NCBI GenBank assembly: GCA_025266875.1
Contig: JALLLT010000017.1
Coordinates: forward strand, 62,001-126,000
DNA length: 64,000 bases
From: Fennellomyces sp. T-0311
Lineage: Eukaryota > Mucoromycota > Mucoromycetes > Mucorales > Lichtheimiaceae
Reading direction: 5' to 3'
A program made the translations under genes and the position numbers. The stretch's first letter is position 1. Each line of letters opens with the position of its first letter. This document shows positions 21,011 through 33,938 of this stretch, piece by piece. Under the pieces are notes generated by a model. The model did no database searches, was not told the DNA's origin, and saw only the letters and a program-made list of their open reading frames with translations.

Positions 21011-23934
21011 TTACTCTAACGTGGAGCAGTACACGGTACAGAACTTGACTTATATGAAAGTGTATCTGGATCAAATCTTACAACTGCTGACAACCACGGA
21101 ATACGGAGGTATTATTGGATAAATCATATTGCCATCTCAGTCAACATGGCTTCATGACTTGGTATAAGGATAGGGACAAGATAATCCAGAATGGTCAACA
21201 GTCTATGCTCGTTTTTCATGCTATCTCTGAAAGCATGGGTCAATCATGTTAGTCGACTCACACCCGTTCCGAGCCCTACTCCCAAGAATCTATTCTTGGT
21301 TACGTTCGTGGGACATCTTCAACTGGAAGGCGCCATCTGTTACTACTGTTTATTACATTGAATCAGTTCCTGGGGATTTTGATGGTAATTTAGTCCATTG
21401 GTATTGACTCCATTCGTATTCCAGCCTATCGCGTAGACATGGTGATAGTTTCGAAAGAGGTCCAATGATTTCCTTTGGGGTAGTAGTCTATATCCCGCTG
21501 TGGCCATCCATCACTTCGATTTTAGAATTATCGAATAGCTTCACTCCAGCGCTTGTCCATCTTGCAGCAATTGTATTATGCATCTGCCGTAAACTTGATA
21601 GAAGGGTACTGTTGTTCACCCGCTTTCCACTTTTTCATCACTATTTATCGCTACGATGTAGCACACTACTAGTCACCTTCAGTAACTGTCAAGATTAAAT
21701 AAAGTAATCAATATCATTTAAACAGTTTTGCAAGTCTAGTATGGTTCATAATAAATTTAGTAACTTTCCAACTAAACAAACTTGTGCCCTAGCAGTCTTG
21801 CTATAAAAGCTGCAACACGATGTATCAAAGAACAGCCGACGCTCGGTTACCTCAATTTTAAGGACCAATTATCAGGCGTGGACAGTTCAGCGTGATGAAA
21901 AAAAGTGCTACGCTAAAGCAATAAAACATAGCCAATTACATAGTGCGTTAAACTGAAAGCCAGTTTTCTGTTTTTTTCATACCGCGCTATTGTGAAATTC
22001 GTGTGACCGAAGCTGAAAAAATTGACCATCTTCCAGATGCTTCTTGTTCGGTTGACGGCCTTCAAATATACTGGACTGCAAAAGTCCGCATATGCGGGAA
22101 AACTGTGAGTAAGCAGCGTGTACTAATGACAAAGGCATTGAAGGAACGGATACACCATAATGTAACACTAATCGCTACCTTTGCTTGATGACGGGACCTA
22201 TTTTCCCCGTCGGCAATGAATATACCCTTCCGCCATCAAAAAAAAATTATGGTTCATTCATCCATTGTAAGCATATCGAAAAAGGAGCTTATGTGATACA
22301 TTTAGCCGTTTATCCTTAGTCGAGCTTATTGTATGGCATATGATGCACTACCTATCATAGAGAGCGCAATGCCACTATTTCAGGTTCAAAACTCATGCCC
22401 ACGGATTAAATACCCGGTGGAATCTACCAAGCATTCGATTGTACCAGCCATAAATCACGCTTTTCTGGCGATGGTACCTATCGGAATATTTCTAAGGAGT
22501 TGCAGTATGGCAAGCAGTTCTGCAAGACTAAACTTAATAAAGCTCACACATACGAATGCAACTAGATAAATGGGACTGAGTGCCTGTATCGCTGCGTGCA
22601 CTGCGCTCGGCCTATTGAACCATTTATTGAAGGGGCCCAAAGAACACCATATTATTTTTCGCTATTATAATCCTTAACATTGTTCTAGATAAAGCAATTC
22701 ACACCTACAACATCCATGGCTTATTAATATAATACTTTTAATTACGATCCCTTTTTATGCTGCTTTCGATTCACCACGCGTTTTAAGGCTTATGTGGACC
22801 TACATCTCTTTGTAATACATGATTCAGCAACGACTCTTATTTTTAGTCTCTGAATAACACGAGTGTGGAACAAATATCATTTAAACTGCACACTAGAAAG
22901 CATAGAATTCCGGATTTATTCAAAGATGGTAATAGCGTTATACTTCGTACTGTTGATCTGATGTTATCGTATACTGTTGATCTGATGTTATCGTACATAC
23001 GTATTTCAGATTGAGATCGACCGACAGTTCTTTAAGGCGTTGGACTTACAGGGGCAATATAGAAAAAGACATTTTACCTGCCTTTTTCTAAATGCGGAGA
23101 TCTTGAGCTTTGACACAATAGTAAACCACATTTAATCACACCAATTATGATACCATTGATTCAATTAAGTCATAGACGCAAAGACAAAGCGTCAGAGTGC
23201 ATGTTAGATCCCAATGATGATGTAAACTACAAAGGAACATCCCGAAATTTCTTTGGATACTATTATACACTCAATTCATTGGTGCGGTATTTACAGTCTT
23301 CGCAGACTCTTGAACCCAGCAGCAAACCTGCACTTTTTAAAAATTCGGAGCTTGACCATAAGGGGCTTCCGGGCTGGTTTCCTTTTCTGTAAGTAGTAAA
23401 TCATCCTTTATTAGTCAAATATTCATTTAAGGGTAAAAGCATGTATAGAATAGGGCATATAAATAATAGATAAGCTGCAATAACAATACTTTTCGATGTA
23501 AACCACGAGCAGAGATAACGCGCATCAACAGCCCATGACATACCGAGTTATAGTCAATGATGTATACTTGCACCCCCCAACTTTTTTTTTTGCATTCAGG
23601 TGTCTCCGCCAAAAGTCCCGCGGTCCAAAACGATTGTTAGCTTTATTCATAGCCATAAAGTTGGATCGGATTTTTTAGTAGATGCACGTGAGGCTTTAGA
23701 ATAAGAACTATATTCGGTTCAACCCGCGAGAGAGTAAATTGTAATGTGAAAATATACGTATATTATTCAATTTTTGGTAAGAAATTACAGAAGAACCTTG
23801 GGCACAGCCCAAAGGAAAAGTGAAATTATGAATAAAGGGAAAAAGAACTACAAGGTAACATGGTGATATAGAGTAAAGAGGTGAACAGGAAAATGTGGGA
23901 GGTAGGTAGGGTAATTGGAAAATGTACATGGAGT
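21011..23934. other. Gene-poor AT-rich region
   Basis: About 2.9 kb without a supported gene. A perfect 24-bp tandem duplication lies at 22948-22995 (unit TACTGTTGATCTGATGTTAT plus four bases). Short open frames have no motif support. The sugar transporter stop is at 23935. Confidence 0.5.
22948..22995. repeat. 24-bp perfect tandem duplication
   Basis: Two adjacent identical 24-bp units start at 22948 and 22972. Recent slippage is the simplest reading; there is no coding context. Confidence 0.85.
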
Positions 23935-25794
23935 TTACTTGTAGTTAGGGCCATCGGTCTTCTCATCGTAATCCTGCTTGACTTGACCAGCCTCAGAGTT
24001 TGGGTTCGGGGAGCTCTTTTCCTTTGGGACAGACACGTTGCTAGGAATACGGCGCGACGCGGGACGGCTAGCGACACTTGGGACGTAGGATCCACGTTCG
24101 ACATCCTTGTGCTTTTCGTCGTATTGCGAGGTGCTGCCGATGGAAGGAGCAATGGAGCGAGCATCTGCGCGCAGATCTTCGGTAGCAAACAGGACTTCAA
24201 TTTCTTCCAAGGACTTGCCGTTGGTCTCGGGGTACCACAAGTAGATAGGAATCAAGAAAATGACGTTGAGGATACCGAACATCAAGAAAGTCCAGTACTT
24301 GGCGTATTCGAACAAAACTGGCGCAATCATGGCGACAACGAAGTTACCGAGCCAGTTAGCACCGGTAGACATACTGTTACCCTTGGCACGCAACGCAGTA
24401 GGGAAAATCTCGGAAGGATACAACCAGGCAAGACCCAGCCAAGCGGCACCAAAGATGGCGTTGTAAGCGATAACAAAGACAATGACGGCAGGCGAGGCCT
24501 GAGTATCACCACGTTCGACACAGTATTGAGCAGCACCGACGATGATAAGGGTGACGGCTTGACCGATCAAACCGGCATACATGAGGAAACGACGACCAAG
24601 ACGATCGACTGTGTAGATAGGTGTAAGAGCACCAAGGAAGTAGAAAATAGAGTCAACACCAGCCATCAACATGGCCATAGCATGGCTCATGCCAGCTTGC
24701 AAGAAAATGTCCGTAAGATAGTAGGAGATAACTATGCACAGAAAATGTGATTAGTCTCATGCATAGTACTGCATAAAGATTAAAAATAAACATACCATTG
24801 ATACCACCAAACTGCTGCATGAGCTGACCACCCATACCAAGCAGCACACGGTAACGGTTGTTCATACGGCCCTTCTTGAAAAGCTCGCGGTAAGATCTGA
24901 TGCCTTCACGCTTCTCGAGTTCGATACCATCGCGGATTTCCTCCCATTCGGCGATACAGCGGGGGTGAGTGGTATCTTCATCAGTCCAGAGACGAGCAAG
25001 GACATCCTTACATTCATCCTCACGACCATGACTTTGCAACCAACGAGGAGACTCTGGAAGGAAGTAGGTACCAATGAAGAGAATAATACCGAAGACCATC
25101 TGGAAAGCCAAGGGAAAACGCCAAGGGAATTCACCATGGACGAAGTAGAGACCGAATTCAAGCCAGTATGCAATACCAACACCGAATGCAAGCAAGGATG
25201 CTTCGAATGCAACATGTGCACCTCGGTTCTTGGGGGGCGAAAGTTCGGCTTGATAGACAGGAATGGTGGCAGTGTTCATACCATTGCCAACACCAGTGAA
25301 GATACGAGCGAAAATCATCATGCCAACATTGACGGAGCCAGTCTGGATTACGGCACCAATACAGAGAATCAAGCAACCAAGACGAATAGTTTTACGACGA
25401 CCGAGGATATCACCGACCTTACCTATAATACATAAAAAGAGACAAGTTAAAAAACATGTAAATTAAAGGTAATGATTTTTTTTAAAAAAAAAAAGGCTTA
25501 CCGGTTGAGAGAGCACCGGCCATACATCCAATTTCGTAAAGAGCGACAATAGCACCCATAAGGGCAGAGTTATAGTCCTCTTCGGAACCCATGCCCATAT
25601 ATTCTTTGAAAGATTGGTTTGCTACGACACCAGACATGACACCCTAAGCCATGATCACGTTAATGATGATTGATAGAGGATGGCCATTTTTACAAGACAC
25701 GCACCTGATCGTAACCAAATAACAAGAAACCTACACCGGCCATAGCCGTTGAGGCATTAAAAAGCGTTTTGCCTTTGAGTCGAGTAATGCCCAT
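23935..25794 (-). CDS. MFS sugar (hexose-type) transporter
   Basis: Four exons: 25794-25705, 25643-25502, 25422-24796 and 24731-23935, total 1,656 nt, 551 aa. It shows the full Sugar_tr signature: a first helix with GVGFLLFGYDQGVMSGV, GDILGRRKTI after helix 2, FARIFTGVGNG, the central PESPRWL, QQFGGIN in helix 7, VDRLGRRFLMY, AWLYPSEIFPTALRAKG and the closing PETNGKSLEEIE. Twelve membrane helices are expected at the plasma membrane. The cytosolic C-tail (~75 residues) is rich in Ser/Arg/Lys, a plausible phosphorylation and ubiquitination zone targeted by alpha-arrestins in other fungi. The substrate (glucose or another hexose or polyol) cannot be fixed by eye. A GCGGGG at 25885-25890, upstream of the start, fits the SYGGRG consensus of Mig1/CreA carbon-repressors, a weak hint of glucose control. 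Confidence 0.92.
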
Positions 25795-28357
25795 GACGAG
25801 ATCAAAAGTTGCCCCACAATAGTCTCCACGATTCGACTGCTTTTATAGCCGTAATGAGAAATTGATCTAAATATTTTGCCGCCAGCGGGGAAACAGTTAC
25901 TTTTCTCCAAAACAGGTTTGTGAAACGAAGGCTGATGTCAATCCCACCTTTATGGAATAGAGCGGGATAGGCCGGTAACTGCCGGTACGATTGGCTGGAT
26001 TTCGGGGTATCGCTCTCCTTTTGAAGAAATAAGTAATATTTTCTAGAGATCTACCGTTGGGTTTCACTTTTATATAGAATAATCAAGAAGAAAGACCGAG
26101 ATCAGTGGAAAAGGAGAAAAAGAGAAAGCTTGTTTGGTACTGGGTCCAAGGGTGTGCCGATAACCCAGTTCCGCTGGTTAGTAGATCAAGTTGTATATCC
26201 GTACTGTACTGCTTCTCAATTATAGAAGCGTACAGTACAGATGTATTATACTGGATTTACTTTTTTTTGGGATCATTCAATTCCGGTTGGACCCCCCCCC
26301 CAAACGAAAAGATGCAGGTCCCTCGCTTTAGCCTGGTTTAGTACGAATCCTCCACTCATTTTGGGCACTTACCCTCATGTTTCTGCCTTTTAACGTTTCG
26401 CTATGTTTCACTCCACCCCTTTTTGACATGGCTTTATGATTACTTAGATCAATTTGGCTTTGTCATCGCCACACGGTCACGTAAACAATAAAGCATGTAG
26501 CCCCTTTCATTATCTCTTGCCGGATCTGATGCATGCATGTACATAATCATGTCATCTTTTGTCCCGCAGCCTTTACGAAATTCATATGGTCAACTCAAAT
26601 ATGGCAAAAATATATATAAAAAAAATCATCGAATCCCGCATGTCTTTCCAGAGTCGCCAAGGAATTTCTACTGTTTCCAAACTGTGAACCCTTTTCATTA
26701 GAAAAATAAAAGAAACTGTACTTGTTTAGGTAAAAACTACGGGAAGTGCACTTTACATAACTTTTTAGGCTAACAGCAAAAGTTGTGGAAGAAGAGCATT
26801 TGTTATGATCATACGCAGCTTCGATGATTTTCAAATGCATGTGTATGTAACACACAATGGTTTGGTCGTGGGTGTTTATATATGTGCTGTGCGTGTTTTC
26901 TATTTCAGCTGACAGTCAATAATATGTAGCCTTTGCTGTTACTTAGCAAAAAAAAAGACGAAACCCCGAATGATGCGAATGTACGTTATACCATTGCTAC
27001 GTATTAGACTTATATCTTGCCGGATATGGACGATCAGTTACCTTTGCTTTTGCATAACGTCACTGCAAATGGTACCTGAAACCTTTTTTTGAAACTGCAA
27101 TGACCGCAAAGGTGATACATAACGCAAGGAAATCGAGAATGGATTTGTGAAACACAACCATTTAACCTTGTTTAGCGGATTTCAGATGTGAGCACGGCTT
27201 GACCCACTAAGTGGTTCACTTTATAGATATTTCTACAGCGGATCAACATTTTACTTTCTTTCAGGGATCAATCCAGAATATTCGCTATTTCTCTATTAGA
27301 TGGAAAATACGAAAGTACTTTTGATTCTTATTTTCCATCATGACTTCCAAACATTTTCTTTACACTGAGAAGAATATTCAAAGCCAATTGAAACTTTTTT
27401 TCGTACTAAGACGAAAATGGAAGATGAAGACCTTTTCCCGCTTCATGTCGATCTCAGGGTTGCCATTTGTAGGCAAACCCTGGGCCCTTTTCTTTTTGTT
27501 TGTCCGACTCCGTCTGCGCAAAACACAGACATTTTTTTTGCAGAAAAAATTCATCGGCTTTGGAGAGCGGGATTGAACTTTAAAAAGCGTTTTGTCATGA
27601 TAAAAAAAAACGTGATGATATGTTTAACACCGAGAGGCATAGGGCCAAGCCTCTTGCTCCTTTTTGATATGGTAGCCAAGAAAAATTTTGGGGAAAATAT
27701 AACATTAGAAAAACAAATGTTGATATGGTAACTGTTGCATGTGGGCCATATATATCTGCTTCAATGACAGCCCCATTTGCGGATGTCTCATACCCCTGTC
27801 TGACACTATATTTGAAATATGTTCCAGGAGAGCCATGTTTGGCCAATAGTGCGTGCGTGTGGGGCCAGACGATATGGCAGCTCGTTACATAATCACAGGG
27901 TGGGATAGAGGTTCTGTCCAAGAGAAGATCATGTGCCATGGTAACCACGGAAATGTAGAGCCGACGGCGTGATAGATAATCAAAATTAATAATAGTGTGC
28001 TGAGCAGAAGATGTTGATGATCTTTTCTAATTTGACATCTGATTTTTTTCGCTGGCAAAAAAAGCTACAAATGAAAAGTGGTACGGGTCTGTGCATGATT
28101 GCTACGCAACATACGGGGCTGTCATGGCAACCACGGTTACATCTCCGATCTTACTGCTCTCGCGCTGCTGAGGACGTGGATGGAGCAAACAAACATCGGC
28201 CGATGCGAGGAAACGTGTCGAAAAGGAAATAGGGCAATAACATTTTCTATTTCCTATCCATGACGCCACTTTTTAATGGGCAAGTATATAAAAGGCGGGC
28301 AGAGGAGGTGCAAGAGGTTGGCCGTGACTTCATAGTTTCTGAAAGCGAAAAAAAAAG
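25795..28357. other. Promoter and intergenic DNA, transporter / PFK-2
   Basis: About 2.56 kb between divergent starts. It contains a C-run at about 26291-26300 and several ATGGCAAC/GGTTAC-type half-sites (about 27938-27952 and 28123-28140) resembling RFX X-box halves. An unrecognised 117-codon frame on the minus strand (27595-27948) overlaps low-complexity DNA and is not accepted as a gene. Confidence 0.45.
28285..28292 (+). promoter_or_regulatory. TATA box of the PFK-2/FBPase-2 gene
   Basis: TATATAAA lies 66 bp before the ATG at 28358 with no competing start between. It is followed by a GGCGGGC stretch. The position suits a fungal TATA promoter with a short 5' leader. Confidence 0.5.
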
Positions 28358-30683
28358 ATGGGGATAGCGTATTCATGCACCACTTGTTTTCCCTCGACCA
28401 AAGACCCCAGTCAAGGCAAGATTAATGATCTTGAGATGAATGGATCCGGATCGCCCACGTTCTTGCCTTTATCACCTTGTGCGACACCTACAACCACAAC
28501 AACAGCCGCTTCCACTCCAAATTCGGTTCGGCTGCCCGCACACCTGCTCAACCACAACGTCGAAGAGCCTATGCGATGGCTCCAACTCTCCCCCGAAATC
28601 AGCTATAACCCAAACTACTCCCCGCTCGAAATGGCGGCTGCTCGGCAACACCGCGGCTCTGGCTTCGACGTGCCAGGCGCCGTGCACAGTGTGACCACAC
28701 CACGTATGCGACTCTCTTTATCTCTCTCCCCCACACAACGAGTTCCATAACACCCCTCCGTTCTGATAGGGCTAAACAAGGATATGCAGTCCGACGCCAA
28801 GCTGGCCATCATCATGGGTAAGCTGGGAGGCTAGAATGACAGGCAGGCGAGTAACAGTGTTTGCATAGTTGGGCTTCCTGCGCGAGGCAAGAGCTACATT
28901 GTCAAGAAGCTGCGACGGTACTTGAATTGGCTTCAGTATGAGACCAAGGTAATGGACAAAAAAGGCACTCGTGCGTGTGAACGAGATGCAGCGACGGTTG
29001 GGCTGACATATGATGTAATACACAGGTCTTCAACGTCGGTAACCTGCGTCGCGAGTGCGAGTCCGAGCATGATCAAACGGCCAACTTTTTCGACCCGGAT
29101 AATGCAGAATTGAAAAAGATCCGCGATAAGCTCGCCTCGGACGTGCTTGAGAATCTCATCAAATGGCTCAGCGAGGGCGGGCGCGTGGCCATCCACGACG
29201 CAACCAATTCCACGATTGAGCGACGCGCCATGCTACTCCGCCGGTTACGGAGCGAGCCACAAATCAGAGTGCTACTCCTGGAATCTCTGTGCACTGATAG
29301 CCAGATCCTGGAACGGAATTTTCGGCTCAAGCTGCTGGGCCCCGATTACAGAAACAGACCCGCACAGGAAGCACTGGCAGACTTCAAGTCCCGCGTGGCC
29401 AACTACGAGAAAGCATACCAGCCCATTGGCGAGTGGGAGGAGGAGCGTGACATCCAGTACTGCAAGCTCATCAACGTCGGCAAAAAGGTCATTGCGTGCA
29501 ACATCTCTGGTTATCTGTCGGGCCAGTGCGTGTTCTACCTGATGAATTTTAATTTGGCAGGTTTGTGTCATGTTACGCATGTGCGTGAGTGTTTTTTCAT
29601 TAAGACAAATCGGTAGAGCGGCAGATCTTCTTGACTCGCCACGGCCAGAGCGAGGATAATGTAGTGGGACGCATTGGCGGCGACGCAGAGGTAACGTAGC
29701 GGCTGAACCCCCGGACTTGGTTTTTGCTGAAAAAAGCATGCATGTAGCTCTCCCCAAAGGGCCGGAAATATGCAGAAGCATTGGCCAAATTCATCAAGGA
29801 GCAGCGCGTCCAATTTGCATTGGACCTGGTACAGGAGCAGCACGAGCGCGAAGAAATCTGGAAGTCTAAAGGGCTGGAACCCTTGGAGAAAGAGGACGGG
29901 TCACGCACTCCTGAGGAGATCATGAAAGCCAAGGCAGCGTCAATATGCAACTCGCAATTCACAATCTGGACGAGCATGCTAAAACGGGCCATGTCAACAG
30001 CGGCATACTTCGACCCGGACGAGTACGACATCAAGGTACGGCCGACAGAAACGCATGATGATTCGGCTGGGCTAACGGCATTTGGCCTTATATAGCATAT
30101 CCGGTTCCTCAACGAAATCAACGCATCTGTAAGCGGCGTGTGGGTGTAACCCTAGTAGCCGGCTAACTGACATTGTGCAGATATGCGAAGGAATGACATA
30201 CGAGGAAATTGCCAGCGTTTATCCTGACGAATATAGTATGCGCAAGCAAAACAAGCTATTCTACCGCTATCCGGGCATCGGCGGCGAGTCATACATGGGT
30301 AAGGGGCGCGGATCCACGTTGGAAAGATCTGCAGGAGGCGTCGATTGACATCAAAACTTTAGATGTAATCCACCGCACACAATCAATGATCATCGAGCTA
30401 GAGCGGATGAGCCAGTCGTGCCTTATCATCACGCATCGAGTGGTGATGCGCATTTTACTGGGATACCTGACTGATATGTCACGCGAGGAGATGCCACACA
30501 TGGATGTTCCTATGCACACGTAAGGATACTGGCCTAGTAACACACACATACACACACATATACACAGCCAACTGACATTCACTTTTCCGCAGCGTCTTTG
30601 AGGTTCGGCCGAAGCCGTACGGCAACGAGATATTAAAGTGGCGATACGATGAGACATTGGATCGCTTTGTACAGGAGCATTAG
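28358..30683 (+). CDS. PFKFB: 6-phosphofructo-2-kinase / fructose-2,6-bisphosphatase
   Basis: Ten exons: 28358-28703, 28770-28817, 28869-28948, 29026-29560, 29617-29690, 29748-30035, 30096-30128, 30181-30298, 30363-30519 and 30593-30683. The total is 1,770 nt, 589 aa. A ~120-residue Ser/Thr/Pro-rich N-terminal extension precedes the kinase domain, whose P-loop is GLPARGKS, with DATNSTIERR as the second kinase motif. The phosphatase domain starts at IFLTRHGQSEDN (phospho-acceptor His), with ICEGMTYEEI (acid/base Glu) and LIITHRVVMRILLGYL (second His). Both activities therefore look intact; the enzyme makes and breaks fructose-2,6-bisphosphate, the glycolysis/gluconeogenesis switch, in the cytosol. 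A ~45-residue insert after the RHG region (around KSKGLEPLEKEDGS) lies within the phosphatase half. Confidence 0.93.
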
Positions 30684-30822
30684 AGCCGCACACATTTCTT
30701 TTATTCACGCACATTTACATTTAATACCACCAGCAACACTGTCACTTCAACAACAATCACCCAACCACCAGCAGTTCCATTTTTCCTCGCATGATAATAA
30801 ACTCTTAGATTACTACAGTTTT

Positions 30823-32331
30823 CTATTGTACAGCAACGCGCGTGCGGGACGAAGAGTCGGAAAAGACGCTGTTAATTTCAGCGCTGCAGTCGGTGAGGAC
30901 GGAGCTTGTGGATGATCGCCGATGATGGGATGATGATGGTACAGTGAGGTATCCCGCCGGGGATGCGTGGCGATGACCACCGGGCCATCCGTCGCACAGC
31001 GTTCGGCCATCTAGCGACAGATGGTCGTTGTCAACGGTGTCTAGCGGTGAGGACGGCGAGGGGGAGTGGACGATGGGGACGGGGCTAGTGGGACTAGGTT
31101 CAGGCGATTCGATATTGGGGATAAATGACGGCAGCTCCCCTGTTCCATGGAGAAACGATGGTAATGGGAGCTGCATATGGTGGGGGACAGGGTATGTTGC
31201 TGGCACTGTGGCAATGGTGACCGGCACGTCGATGCTCACGTTATTCAACGAAGATGGGAATTTCCAGCCTGAGGCTCCCCATGGGAACGTGACCACAATC
31301 TGATAGCTGATGCCAAGCGACGGCACACAGTGCGACGGTATCTGGAAGCTGCAGACAGCCGAGCTAGTTGCGTGCTTGCCGATGGCAACATAATGCGTTT
31401 CAGAGTAGACGGTGTGCGTCTTCTCGGCAGCCATAGCCACCAGAGCCACCTGGAACGACGAGATTTTGTGGTCCGACCTGTTCTTGGTGATCACCTTGAC
31501 GGTGCAGCTGTCGCCTGTTATAGTAATGATTGGTTAAACGGGGCAAAAACATGCCGAATCGGGTAAATATTCCCATATACTCGCCTGGACAATAGGCAGG
31601 CTTGCCTGCTTGGACGGTCAGTTGCAGCGAGCTGTTGCTGCCTCGTCTGAACACTTGCGTTCGTTTCGGAATGGGCAGTTCCGTGACGCACGATATTAAC
31701 GGGAGATACATCACACGCGCAGGGGCTGTCTCCATGGTTCGCTGATCGTGCATATCAAGGAAGGCTTGCAAGTTGTAATCGACGCGATAACCCAGATCAT
31801 TATCGTGCATGGACGGTGGATAGTTCACGTTGGGCAGCTTGATGGCGAACAGATACATGTGACTCCCTGCCTTGAGCTCGCTCGCCGCCTCTATTTTCGG
31901 AAAAAAAATGAGATCAAAAATTCATAGCCTACGACTTTTCCAAACAACCTGTTCGTGCTTTGCCCCATATGACGCTCTCGACTGTGAAGACGTTGTTATG
32001 CGCTCGGTTGCTGCGTTGCTCGCACTGAAAAACCACTCGAATGCTGTGTGCCCGCAGCGCCTTGTCGAGTGTCAGAAACACAGACCCTGCCGAATGGTCA
32101 ATGCTGCAATGACAAAAAAAAGACCGATCGCTGCTGCTTACCGCTGACAACGGCGCCAGGTCCAAAGGCAACAAGCCGCTCGCTTCCACCGGGACTTACA
32201 GAGAGCCGAAACGATTTGACAATGCGCGAAGAAAAGATCATTGAAGGGAAAAGATCACTTAGAAGGGAAAGGAAAGGGACGAAGCTAACTTACGGGAGTC
32301 CCACAGGCGGCGATTTGAATTGGTTTCGCAT
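30823..32331 (-). CDS. Alpha-arrestin (ART-type) protein
   Basis: Five exons: 32331-32294, 32257-32142, 32086-31949, 31890-31581 and 31507-30823, total 428 aa. The arrestin N-domain is read from GPGAVVSG, SVFLTLDKALRAHSIRVVF, then SELKAGSHMYLFAIKLPNVN and PPS. The arrestin C-domain follows from GDCTVKVITKNRSDHKISSF to YQIVVTFPWG. The last ~130 residues are Ser/Pro-rich and include PVPHHMQLPLPSF, not a clean PPxY; a typical PPxY ubiquitin-ligase motif was not found, so ligase recruitment is uncertain. Alpha-arrestins adapt Nedd4/Rsp5-type ligases to membrane transporters. The intron between exons 4 and 5 can be spliced as GT-AG (31580-31508, chosen) or as GC-AG (donor at 31585, adding one residue). 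It converges with PFKFB across 139 bp. Confidence 0.8.
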
Positions 32332-32409
32332 GATCATCCCAATTTAGCATATGCGACGGTTTGAGTTTTTTCTCGCTCTGACAATAATTTATCTCTTGGC
32401 AACGCATAC
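32332..32409. promoter_or_regulatory. 78-bp divergent intergenic, alpha-arrestin / small ORF
   Basis: Only 78 bp separate the arrestin ATG (32331, minus) from the ATG at 32410 (plus). A T-rich tract and AATAATTTAT lie inside. If both genes are real, the two promoters must overlap each other or the opposite gene's 5' part. Confidence 0.5.
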
Positions 32410-32742
32410 ATGCAAATGAATCACCATCCACATCCTAATTCGTTGACAAAGGATTACGAGTACCGCATCTATGATCGCGCCAGTAGCCACCCCGCATTTT
32501 TGGAGCAGTCTTATGCGCCAATAATCGTGGCCATGGACTTCCATGAGGGATTCCACTGGAATCAGGACTTGTTCGTCCACCCGTTTAGGCGAGGCTCTGG
32601 CTATACTACCCGCAAGAGCGCCGACAGACTCGAGCGCGAGACTCGAGTGTCGGATAACACGACACTTATAACGCGCCAACACGAAGATCCTGTTGTTGAG
32701 ATCCGCCTGTCAGATGCAGACCGGGATATCTGGCCTCAATAA
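32410..32742 (+). CDS. Small intronless protein, unknown
   Basis: 110 aa in a single exon. The composition is balanced, with many charged and aromatic residues: YEYRIYDRASSHPAFLEQ, VAMDFHEGFHWNQDLFVHPF, then a basic stretch GYTTRKSADRLERETR and an acidic C-terminus. It has no signal peptide, membrane helix or motif that I recognise. Its protein-like composition, location in otherwise unused DNA and immediate divergent position next to the arrestin support a real gene, but no family can be named. No paralogue was seen in the window. Confidence 0.5.
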   Translation: MQMNHHPHPNSLTKDYEYRIYDRASSHPAFLEQSYAPIIVAMDFHEGFHWNQDLFVHPFRRGSGYTTRKSADRLERETRVSDNTTLITRQHEDPVVEIRLSDADRDIWPQ

Positions 32743-33938
32743 CAACCCCTGTCCAGTGTAGCCCACCCTTAAAAAACCGCTCTTGCTTCGATACTGAGTG
32801 CGGGACGAGCAGCGCTATTTCCTGCCATTGTGTTGTATTTAGTTCTAAACGTAAATTAGAAGCATCATAGCAAGAAAATATGGCCGATCCAAACGGATGG
32901 GCACGTTATTTACTATTTAGGCTTTATACGTGTCGTAAACGTACAGGATGATGCAGGAAAAAATGATGTCGTACTGCATCACCATTATTGACACGGGCCA
33001 GGTGAGCGCTTACTTAAAAGCTCTCCGTGGCACAAGATGCATGGTCACACGACCATGATGGTATCTCTGCAAACAGACCACCCAAAGTACATGGATTGTG
33101 ATTCTTTCAAGACAGATTATGCAGTGCAGCCTGCGTTTTATAATCAGGAAGCTGCACTGCTTCAGATTTAGTGGCGATTGTCATCAGCGTCCCTCTTCGA
33201 AGTAAAGACCCTCTCAATACGAATCTGATTAAGCTTCCCACGCACACACACGCATTGTACCGGATGCTCCTATCAGCAGAGAGTTATGCCACGGTTACCA
33301 TATTTTACTCATCATTCAATTCATACACTGGTGTCCACATACGAATCGAGATGACTCACATTTTAAATCATTGGCACAAGCAATCCATACCTGGATTTCC
33401 GTTTATCACTACCTAAAATAACCGCTGTTCAATTTTCTCAATTGGATTTGTAAACTTTCGATAACTTTGATCTGTGTGTCTACATTTGACTATACTATCA
33501 TGATCATTCCCAATTGCAACTGTTGCTAATTATCATGCGACTCCCAGAGACAATGTGGCGTCCTTGTACAATAAAAGCAATGATATGAATGAAGTAAAAT
33601 ATTATATTAGATGATCTTTTTGTAAGTTCTCGCTTAATGTAAGCTCTGGACAGACATGCTAGATATGCACTATGGATAGATCGATAAGAAGTTTCGTGGT
33701 ACGTGCGTCATTATTAAGTTACTGCTTTCATGAATTTAATTAAACTAAAATGATGTCAGGTTGCTATACATTGGTAGTCATGTGCTTTACGCATATACAA
33801 TGACATCCTCCGCAAAAGACTCGCCTCTCATATAAGGTCAAATATCGCGGCTTCCTGACAGTATATCATAGTGTAATTAATACCCAAAGGTTTATTGCAC
33901 ATCGGGAGCAATGAATATATACTGTTAAATGACTATAA
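32743..33938. other. Intergenic DNA, no gene recognised
   Basis: About 1.2 kb of AT-rich sequence after the small ORF. No credible gene, RNA or long repeat is seen. Confidence 0.45.

Noticed and set aside
23881..24750. 289-codon frame antisense to the sugar transporter
   Set aside because: It mirrors the last transporter exon; the transporter motifs are unambiguous.
27595..27948. 117-codon open frame on the minus strand
   Set aside because: Overlaps low-complexity AT-rich DNA, ends in Phe/Leu-rich translation of homopolymers, and no family is recognised.
27930..28140. RFX X-box-like half-sites
   Set aside because: Only imperfect halves; similar strings occur elsewhere in intergenic DNA (for example near 58100), so no regulatory call is made.
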